In this document: positions 58,501-64,000 of the stretch, piece after piece
Layout of the letters: every line of letters begins with the position of its first letter
Numbering within the stretch: the first letter of the stretch is position 1
Source: an uncultured Paracoccaceae bacterium
Lineage (GTDB): Bacteria; Pseudomonadota; Alphaproteobacteria; Rhodobacterales; Rhodobacteraceae
Direction of reading: 5' to 3'
Length of the DNA stretch: 64,000 nt
NCBI GenBank assembly: GCA_937872465.1
Contig: CALMSR010000017.1
Span: 1 to 64,000 of the forward strand
Notes under the pieces: generated by a model
Database searches by the model: none
Told to the model about the DNA's origin: nothing
Seen by the model: only the letters and a program-made list of their open reading frames with translations
Translations under genes and position numbers: made by a program

Positions 58501-59703
58501 GTGACGCTCGTCACCACGACCGACGCGCTGGCCCGTTTCTGCGCCGGGAGCGCCGATTCGCCCTATGTCACCGTCGACACCGAGTTCCTGCGCGAGCGGA
58601 CCTACTACGCCCAGCTCTGCCTCGTGCAGCTCGCCCGCCCGGGCGAGGGCGAGGAGAACGCGATCCTGATCGACGCCCTGGCCGAGGGCCTCTCGCTCGA
58701 GCCGCTCTACGCGCTCTTCCGCAACCGCGCCGTCACCAAGGTCTTCCATGCCGCCCGGCAGGATCTGGAGATCTTCGCGACCGCCGCCGGCGTGCTGCCC
58801 GAGCCCTTTTTCGACACCCAGGTGGCGGCGATGGTCTGCGGCTACGGCGACCAGGTCGGCTACGAGACGCTGGTGCGCCAGATCGCGCGCGCCGGCATCG
58901 ACAAGTCCTCGCGCTTCACCGACTGGAGCCGCCGCCCGCTCAGCGAGGCCCAGAAGGCCTATGCGCTCGCCGACGTCACGCATCTGCGCCGCATCTACGA
59001 GGTTCTGGCGAAGCGGCTGGAGGCGACGGGGCGCGCCGCCTGGGTCGAGGAGGAGCTGGCGGTGCTGACCGATCCCGCGACCTACCGCAGCGATCCCGCG
59101 GATGCCTGGATGCGGATCAAGACGCGCTCGAACGCGCCGCGCTTCATCGCGGCGCTGCGCGAGCTCGCGCGCCTGCGCGAGACCCTCGCCATCGCCCGCG
59201 ACGTGCCGCGCAACCGCATCCTCAAGGACGACGCCCTGCTGGAGCTGGCCGCCAACCGGCCCCGCACCCCGGAGGATCTGGGCAAGTCGCGCCTGCTCCT
59301 GCGCGAGGCGCGGCGCGGCGAGATCGCCGAGGGCATCCTCGCCGCCATCGCCGCCGCCGAGGCGGTGCGGGTCCAGGACGTGCCGCGCCCCCCGGAGCCG
59401 CCGGCGCGGCGCGCCGGGGCTGAGGCGCTGGGCGAGCTCCTGCGGGTGCTGCTCAAGGCCCGCGCCGAGGTCGAAGGCGTGGCGCAGCGGCTGATCGCCT
59501 CCAGCGCCGACCTCGACCGCATCGCCTCCGAGGAGGCGCCGGAGGTGCCGGCGATGGCGGGCTGGCGGTTCGAGCTCTTCGGGCGGGACGCGCTGCGGCT
59601 CAAGCGCGGCGAGATCGCGCTTTCCGCCGACGGGTCGAGCGTCCGGGTGGTGGAACTGGCGCCGGCCGAGCCGCCGCGGCTCAGGGCAGGCGAAGCGTCC
59701 TGA
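58501..59703 (+). CDS. rnd: ribonuclease D
   Basis: A 400-residue 3'-5' exonuclease. DEDD motifs are VTVDTEFLRERTYYAQLCLV (Exo I), FHAARQDLEIF (Exo II) and KAYALADVTHLRRIYE (Exo III), followed by an HRDC domain (about 210-280; RLRETLAIARDVPRNRILKD) and a further helical region. It trims the 3' ends of stable RNAs. Start is GTG at 58501. Its 3' end overlaps a convergent lipoprotein gene by 23 bases. Confidence 0.95.
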   Translation: MTLVTTTDALARFCAGSADSPYVTVDTEFLRERTYYAQLCLVQLARPGEGEENAILIDALAEGLSLEPLYALFRNRAVTKVFHAARQDLEIFATAAGVLPEPFFDTQVAAMVCGYGDQVGYETLVRQIARAGIDKSSRFTDWSRRPLSEAQKAYALADVTHLRRIYEVLAKRLEATGRAAWVEEELAVLTDPATYRSDPADAWMRIKTRSNAPRFIAALRELARLRETLAIARDVPRNRILKDDALLELAANRPRTPEDLGKSRLLLREARRGEIAEGILAAIAAAEAVRVQDVPRPPEPPARRAGAEALGELLRVLLKARAEVEGVAQRLIASSADLDRIASEEAPEVPAMAGWRFELFGRDALRLKRGEIALSADGSSVRVVELAPAEPPRLRAGEAS

Positions 59704-60127
59704 CCTGGTCCGCGCCGGTGATCCGGACGGCCTTGACCGTCTTCAGCGCAAGCGCGGGAATGAAGAGCGCCGCCTCGATCTCGCGCGTCCGCGTCGGGCC
59801 GACCGCCTCCACGACATCCGGCGGAATTGCCACCAGCTGATAGGCCAGCACGCCTGCGGCATCCGGCTCGCCGCCGTTCTCCGCCAGCAGGTCGCCGGCG
59901 TAATAGCCTTGCGTCGGCGCGACGCCATAGACCCGCAGGATCAGGCCGTAGAGCCCCTGATCGACCGCCGCGTCCCGCAGCGGGATCGCCACCGGCTCGG
60001 GCGGCGGATCGGGGCGCAGCTGATAGGACCCGGTGCCGGCGCCCTCCCGCCCCAGAAAATCCGGGATCTCGTAGGAACACCCGGCGAGGCCGAGAAGACA
60101 GCCGAGGATCAGGGGTCCGTGTCGCAT
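59681..60127 (-). CDS. putative lipoprotein, 148 residues
   Basis: The signal MRHGPLILGCLLGLAGCSYE has the lipobox LAGC, with Cys17 lipidated. The mature part (YEIPDFLGREGAGTGSYQLR, AVDQGLYGLILRVYGVAPTQ, TREIEAALFIPALALKTVKA) is not a family I can name. A longer frame upstream is rejected since it hides the signal. The gene converges on rnd and overlaps its last 23 bases. Divergent from sufE, with a 146-base gap. Confidence 0.72.
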   Translation of the reverse strand: MRHGPLILGCLLGLAGCSYEIPDFLGREGAGTGSYQLRPDPPPEPVAIPLRDAAVDQGLYGLILRVYGVAPTQGYYAGDLLAENGGEPDAAGVLAYQLVAIPPDVVEAVGPTRTREIEAALFIPALALKTVKAVRITGADQVRTLRLP

Positions 60128-60273
60128 TCGTCCGCGCCGCAATTCCGGTCCCGGGGCATAGACGCTCGCGCGGGGCTTGGAAAGGCCAAACTCCGGGCCG
60201 CCGCAGCCGGGATCTGGACGTGGCCCTTCCAAGAGCTTACATCGCAGCCCAACCGCAGCTCAGGGCATGCCGC

Positions 60274-60705
60274 GTGGCTACCGAACGCTTCGAGGAGATC
60301 GTCGAGGATTTCGCCTTCCTGGAGGATTGGGAGGACCGGTACCGCTATGTCATCGACCTCGGAAAGGCGATGCCGGCGCTCGACGACGCGCTGAAGACCC
60401 CGGCGACCAAGGTCGAGGGCTGCGCCAGCCAGGTCTGGATCGTGCCGCGGCTCGATGGCGCCGGCCGCGCGGCCCGCTTCGACTTCCGCGGCGATTCGGA
60501 CGCGATGATCGTGCGCGGCCTGATCGCGGTGCTGCACGCGCTCTATGCCGGGCTCGATCCCGGGCAGGTGCTGGCCGTGGACGCGCCGGGCGAGCTCGGC
60601 CGGCTCGGGCTCGACCAGCATCTCTCCTCGCAGCGGTCGAACGGGCTGCGGGCCATGGTGGGACGGATGCGCGCCATCGCCCAGGGCGCGCTGGCGCAGG
60701 CTTGA
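60274..60705 (+). CDS. sufE: SufE cysteine desulfuration protein
   Basis: A 143-residue SufE/CsdE protein: FEEIVEDFAFLEDWEDRYRY at the start, sulfur-accepting Cys50 in KVEGCASQVWIV, and LSSQRSNGLRAMVGRMR near the end. It accepts persulfide sulfur from SufS for iron-sulfur cluster assembly. No other suf genes are here, so it stands alone. Start is GTG at 60274; upstream frames are unrelated. Confidence 0.93.
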   Translation: MATERFEEIVEDFAFLEDWEDRYRYVIDLGKAMPALDDALKTPATKVEGCASQVWIVPRLDGAGRAARFDFRGDSDAMIVRGLIAVLHALYAGLDPGQVLAVDAPGELGRLGLDQHLSSQRSNGLRAMVGRMRAIAQGALAQA

Positions 60706-60727
60706 GATCTTGGAGACGGCGAGGGAC

Positions 60728-61741
60728 ATGACCACGACATTGCAGGCCCTGCTTTCGGGGCGCGACTGGCTGCTGGCGGACGGCGCCACCGGCACCAACC
60801 TCTTCAACATGGGGCTCGAATCCGGCGAGGCGCCGGAATTGTGGAACCTCGCCGCGCCGGAGAAGGTGCGCGCGCTCTATGACGGCTCGATCGGGGCCGG
60901 CAGCGACCTGTTCCTGACCAACAGCTTCGGCGGCAACGCCAGCCGGCTCAGGCTGCACGATGCCGACGGGCAGGTGCGGGAGCTGAACCGGATCGCCGCC
61001 GCCATCGGCCGCGAGGCCGCCGATGCCGCCGGGCGGCCGGTGGTGGTCGCGGGCTCCATGGGGCCGACCGGCGAGATCATGGCGCCGCTCGGCCCGCTGA
61101 CCGTGGAGGCGGCGGCGGAGATGTTCGAGGAACAGGCGCGCGGCCTGCTCGAGGGCGGCGCGGACGTGCTCTGGGTCGAGACGATCTCGGCCCCCGACGA
61201 ATTCGAGGCGGCGGCGCGCGGCATCGCGCGCACCGGCGCGCCCTGGGTCGGGACCATGAGCTTCGACACCGCCGGGCGCACGATGATGGGCGTCACCTCG
61301 GGCGACATGGTCCGCCTCGTCGCCGGGCTCGCGCATCAGCCGCTGGCCTTCGGCGCGAATTGCGGCGTCGGCGCCTCGGACCTCCTGCGCACCGTGCTCG
61401 GCATGGCCGCGGCACGGCCCGCCCTGCCGATCGTCGCCAAGGGCAATGCCGGCATCCCCAAGTTCGTCGACGGCCACATCCACTACGACGGCACGCCCGA
61501 GCTCATGGCCGATTACGCGCTGCTCGCCCGCGACTGCGGCGCGAAGATCATCGGCGGCTGCTGCGGCACCACGCCCGCCCATCTCGCCGCCATGCGCCGC
61601 GCGCTCGAGACCACGGAGCCGGGCCCGGCGCCCGATCTCGCCACCATCAGCGCGCGGCTCGGCGAATTCTCCTCCGGCAGCGACGGCATGGAGCCCGAGG
61701 GCAGCGGCGGCGGCCGCGAACGCCGCCGGCGGCGCGGCTGA
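60728..61741 (+). CDS. bmt: homocysteine S-methyltransferase (Bmt/BHMT type)
   Basis: A 337-residue Pfam homocysteine-methyltransferase with zinc ligands Cys212 (GANCGVGAS) and Cys278/Cys279 (GGCCGTTP). LLADGATGTNLFNMGLESGE is the conserved N-terminus. In roseobacters this gene is annotated betaine-homocysteine methyltransferase, but such proteins can also serve as the homocysteine-binding part of a split methionine synthase. The corrinoid protein at 63.0 kb supports the second reading. It begins 22 bases after sufE and ends 9 bases from the convergent radical-SAM gene. The last ~15 residues are basic and disordered. Confidence 0.9.
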   Translation: MTTTLQALLSGRDWLLADGATGTNLFNMGLESGEAPELWNLAAPEKVRALYDGSIGAGSDLFLTNSFGGNASRLRLHDADGQVRELNRIAAAIGREAADAAGRPVVVAGSMGPTGEIMAPLGPLTVEAAAEMFEEQARGLLEGGADVLWVETISAPDEFEAAARGIARTGAPWVGTMSFDTAGRTMMGVTSGDMVRLVAGLAHQPLAFGANCGVGASDLLRTVLGMAAARPALPIVAKGNAGIPKFVDGHIHYDGTPELMADYALLARDCGAKIIGGCCGTTPAHLAAMRRALETTEPGPAPDLATISARLGEFSSGSDGMEPEGSGGGRERRRRRG

Positions 61742-61750
61742 GCGCAGGCC

Positions 61751-62839
61751 TCAGAAGAGCTCCAGCTGCCGCGCCGCGCCCCCGGGCACGGCGAAGCGGT
61801 CGCAGCGCAGCGCCGGCAGCTCGCGGTCGAGCCCCAGCCGGCGCGAAGCGACCTCGAACCGCCGGGCGATCAGCCCGGCATGGAGGCCGGTCCCCGACAT
61901 GCGCCGGTGCCAGGCGGGATCGTAGTCGCGCCCGCCCCGGGTCTCGCGCACCCGCGCCATGACTGCAGCCGCACGAAGGGGTCGCGCCGCCTCCAGCCAT
62001 TCGCGAAAGAGCGGCCCGACCTCGAGCGGCAGGCGCAGGAGGATGTAGCTCGCCGCAGCGGCGCCCGCCTCCCGGGCCGCGGCGAGCAGGGCCTCGATCT
62101 CGTGATCGGTCAGCCCCGGGATCACCGGCGCGATCATCGCCCGGACCGGCACCCCGGCCGCCGCGAGGCGCCGGATCACCGCCAGCCGCCGCTCCGGGGC
62201 CGCCGCCCGCGGCTCGAGGCTGCGCGCGAGATCCCGGTCGAGGGTGGTGAGCGAGACCCCGACCCGTGCCAGCCCCGCCGCCGCCATGGCGCCGAGGATG
62301 TCGACATCCCGCTCGATCAGCGCGCCCTTGGTGACCACCGTCACCGGATGGCCGAAATCCCGCAGCACCTCGAGGATGCGCCGCATGATGCCGAGGTCGC
62401 GCTCGGCCGGCTGGTAGGGGTCGGTATTGGTGCCGATCGCGATCGGCGCCGGGCGGTAGGACGGCCGCGCCAGCTCCGCCGCCAGAAGCTCCGGCGCGCT
62501 GGGCTTCGCGGTGATCCGCGTCTCGAAATCGAGCCCCGGCGAGAGGCCGAGGAAGGCGTGGGTCGGCCGGGCGAAGCAATAGACGCAGCCGTGCTCGCAG
62601 CCGCGATAGGGATTGATCGAGCGGTCGAATCCCACGTCCGGCGAGCGGTTCCGGGTGATGACGCTGCGCGGCGCCTCGAAGGCGATCTCGGTGCGCAGCG
62701 GCGGCGGATCCGCCTCCGCCCCCCAGCCGTCGTCCACCGCTTCGCGCGCATAGGGCTCGAACCGGCCGGCGGCGTTGCTCGCAGCACCCCGCGCCCTCCT
62801 GCGCGGGCCGCCCGGCGGAATGGGAGGCGGCTGGGACAT
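61751..62839 (-). CDS. PA0069/Rv2578c-family radical SAM protein, predicted SOS-regulated
   Basis: A 362-residue radical SAM enzyme with the 4Fe-4S motif C81-x3-C85-x2-C88 in YRGCEHGCVYCFARPTH. It also has GLDFETRITAKPSAPELLAA, NTDPYQPAERDLGIMRRILE and VTVVTKGALIERDVDIL, all typical of the PA0069 group, often labelled DNA repair photolyase/SplB-like without proof of activity. The promoter upstream has an exact LexA box in its spacer. The start codon is 7 bases after the -10, so the mRNA may be leaderless. It interrupts a plus-strand run of C1 genes. Confidence 0.9.
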   Translation of the reverse strand: MSQPPPIPPGGPRRRARGAASNAAGRFEPYAREAVDDGWGAEADPPPLRTEIAFEAPRSVITRNRSPDVGFDRSINPYRGCEHGCVYCFARPTHAFLGLSPGLDFETRITAKPSAPELLAAELARPSYRPAPIAIGTNTDPYQPAERDLGIMRRILEVLRDFGHPVTVVTKGALIERDVDILGAMAAAGLARVGVSLTTLDRDLARSLEPRAAAPERRLAVIRRLAAAGVPVRAMIAPVIPGLTDHEIEALLAAAREAGAAAASYILLRLPLEVGPLFREWLEAARPLRAAAVMARVRETRGGRDYDPAWHRRMSGTGLHAGLIARRFEVASRRLGLDRELPALRCDRFAVPGGAARQLELF

Positions 62840-62846
62840 GGTCCCG

Positions 62847-62875
62847 ATCCTAGAACATAGAGGGAACATCCGCAA
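62847..62875 (-). promoter_or_regulatory. LexA-box promoter of the radical SAM gene
   Basis: On the minus strand TTGCGG (62870-62875), a 17-base spacer and TAGGAT (62847-62852) form the promoter. The spacer contains the exact repeat GTTC-N7-GTTC (62853-62867). The radical SAM start codon begins 7 bases beyond the -10. Confidence 0.78.
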
Positions 62876-62952
62876 GGCCGACGCGCCCCTCGAACGGCCG
62901 CGTCGGTGGATGTCGGCAGCGGGTCGCTTTCGTTCGCAACCACTATTCGAAT

Positions 62953-62982
62953 TTGACGTAGGGACCGGAATCGCGCTTCTAT
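62953..62982 (+). promoter_or_regulatory. possible promoter of the corrinoid protein gene
   Basis: TTGACG (62953-62958) and TTCTAT (62977-62982) lie 18 bases apart, 33 bases before the start codon. The -35 is good and the -10 weak. No cobalamin riboswitch core is visible in the 175-base gap. Confidence 0.35.
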
Positions 62983-63015
62983 GGCTGGGCGCCAGTGAGC
63001 GAGAAGGAGCGTGCA

Positions 63016-63723
63016 ATGTCTGGGGACGAAGAGCTGATTCTGAGCGAGCTGCCGGATGACGAACTGGTCCCGCAGATCCATGACGACCTCTACGACGGGC
63101 TGAAGGACGAGATCGTCGAGGCGGTCAACATCCTGCTCGAACGCGGCTGGACGCCCTACGACATCCTGACCAAGGCGCTGGTCGAGGGCATGCGCATCGT
63201 CGGCATCGATTTCCGCGACGGCATCCTCTTCGTGCCCGAGGTGCTGCTCGCCGCCAACGCCATGAAGGCCGGCATGGGCATCCTGAAGCCGCTGCTGATC
63301 GAGACCGGCGCGCCGCGCCTGGGCAAGATGGTCATCGGCACGGTGAAGGGCGACATCCACGACATCGGCAAGAACCTCGTCTCGATGATGATGGAGGGCG
63401 CGGGCTTCGAGGTGGTGGATCTCGGCATCAACAATCCGGTCGAGAAATACCTCGAGGCGCTGGAACGCGAGGAGGCCGACATCCTCGGCATGTCCGCACT
63501 TCTGACCACCACCATGCCCTACATGAAGGTCGTCATCGACACGCTGAAGGAAAAGGGCGCCCGCGACGATTACATCATCCTGGTGGGCGGCGCGCCGCTC
63601 AACGAGGAGTTCGGCCGGGCGATCGGTGCCGACGCCTATTGCCGCGACGCGGCGGTGGCGGTCGAGACCGCCAAGGACTTCATCGCCCGCAAGCACAACC
63701 AGATGCGCCGCGCCTCGGTGTGA
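63016..63723 (+). CDS. corrinoid (B12-binding) methyltransferase protein
   Basis: A 235-residue protein: a helical cap (about 20-100; DEIVEAVNILLERGWTPYDI, FVPEVLLAANAMKAGMGIL) and a Rossmann-like B12 domain with D113-x-H115-x2-G118 (GDIHDIGKN), where His115 binds cobalt. MTHFR, Bmt and the adjacent DUF1638 gene suggest it carries methyl groups between folate and homocysteine in a split methionine synthase, or in methylamine/betaine demethylation. ATG at 63016 has AAGGAG upstream; a GTG earlier in frame is less likely. Confidence 0.92.
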   Translation: MSGDEELILSELPDDELVPQIHDDLYDGLKDEIVEAVNILLERGWTPYDILTKALVEGMRIVGIDFRDGILFVPEVLLAANAMKAGMGILKPLLIETGAPRLGKMVIGTVKGDIHDIGKNLVSMMMEGAGFEVVDLGINNPVEKYLEALEREEADILGMSALLTTTMPYMKVVIDTLKEKGARDDYIILVGGAPLNEEFGRAIGADAYCRDAAVAVETAKDFIARKHNQMRRASV

Positions 63724-63725
63724 GT

Positions 63726-63747
63726 GGGCGCGCGCCCCGGCGCGCCC
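63726..63747 (+). terminator. hairpin between the corrinoid and DUF1638 genes
   Basis: A perfect 8-base stem GGGCGCGC/GCGCGCCC with a 6-base loop starts three bases after the stop codon. It may attenuate transcription into the next gene. Confidence 0.5.
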
Positions 63748-63803
63748 GCCCCGCGACCGGAAACCCGTCGGGGCATCTGGCCGAGCGGGGCGGGAGCGCC
63801 TAG

Positions 63804-64000
63804 ATGGGATCCATGGACCTCGACGACCGCAGCCTGACCGAAACGGGCATCGACGCGCCGGAACGGCCGCAGGGCCGGGTGCTGATCCTGGCCTGCGGCG
63901 CGCTCGCCCGCGAGATCCTCGCGCTCAAGCGCCTGAACGGCTGGCACCACATGGACCTGCAATGCCTTCCGGCCAAGCTGCACCTCTGGCCGGACCGGAT
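63804..64000 (+). CDS. DUF1638 protein, N-terminal fragment
   Basis: The first 65 codons are visible and the gene runs off the right edge. After a short N-terminus (MGSMDLDDRSLTETG) comes RVLILACGALAREILALKRL and then LQCLPAKLHLWPDR, the start of DUF1638. These proteins are commonly next to corrinoid methyltransferase genes in Rhodobacteraceae, which supports a shared C1 role, but no function is established. A second ATG three codons in is an alternative start. Confidence 0.8.
   Translation, partial: MGSMDLDDRSLTETGIDAPERPQGRVLILACGALAREILALKRLNGWHHMDLQCLPAKLHLWPDR

Overview
This window comes from a very GC-rich chromosome of an alphaproteobacterium, most likely Rhodobacterales (Rhodobacteraceae/Paracoccaceae). 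The reasons are the protein families and gene orders (pcaQ/pcaDCHGB, tol-pal-tilS-ftsH, frcRBCAK, an MTHFR with a separate cysteine-rich partner, bmt/corrinoid/DUF1638) and the presence of the direct-repeat SOS box GTTC-N7-GTTC known for LexA in this order. I see no rRNA, tRNA, CRISPR array, insertion sequence, prophage or plasmid gene. The region reads as core chromosome with catabolic and transport islets.

Layout. 0-10 kb: the 5' end of gyrB, a small dimeric-barrel-like protein, a proline/alanine-rich membrane-anchored protein with a PilP/GspC-like tail, a SIMPL protein, metY, the YcjF/YcjX pair, a 40-residue membrane protein missed by normal gene calling, and recG. 10-20 kb: malate synthase G, a two-domain dehydroshikimate dehydratase, and the protocatechuate branch of the beta-ketoadipate pathway (PcaQ regulator divergent from pcaD-C-H-G, a beta-keto acid cleavage enzyme, and pcaB). 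Neither pcaIJ nor pcaF is present, and the cleavage enzyme in the operon can take over their step. 20-26 kb: a redoxin, an unknown periplasmic protein and a cysteine-cluster MarR regulator next to a cyanide-insensitive-type bd oxidase (cydAB), then a HupE/UreJ protein. 26-36 kb: the cell-envelope and division block ybgC, tolQRAB, pal, cpoB, tilS, ftsH. 36-44 kb: Nudix hydrolase, chorismate mutase, folD, a DUF1003 protein, an ABC-2 exporter, the MetV-like/MetF pair and an MFS transporter. 44-49 kb: a fructose-type ABC transporter with its ROK regulator and kinase (frcRBCAK), followed by 1 kb without genes. 49.6-58.3 kb: pyruvate dehydrogenase aceE-aceF-lpd running straight into proton-translocating transhydrogenase pntAB. 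58.5-64 kb: RNase D, a lipoprotein, SufE, homocysteine methyltransferase bmt, a radical-SAM protein under an SOS box, a corrinoid protein and the start of a DUF1638 gene.

The most interesting signals are these. Three exact GTTC-N7-GTTC (LexA) boxes are present. Two flank the promoter of an unannotated 40-residue single-pass membrane protein that also has its own intrinsic terminator. The third fills the spacer of the promoter of a PA0069-type radical-SAM protein whose start codon lies almost at the predicted transcription start. Other notable signals are a duplicated 31-nt hairpin found only in convergent gene junctions, a second 33-nt intergenic repeat, a perfect 19-bp palindrome between frcR and frcB, and the lpd-pntA stop/start overlap that ties pyruvate oxidation to NADPH supply.
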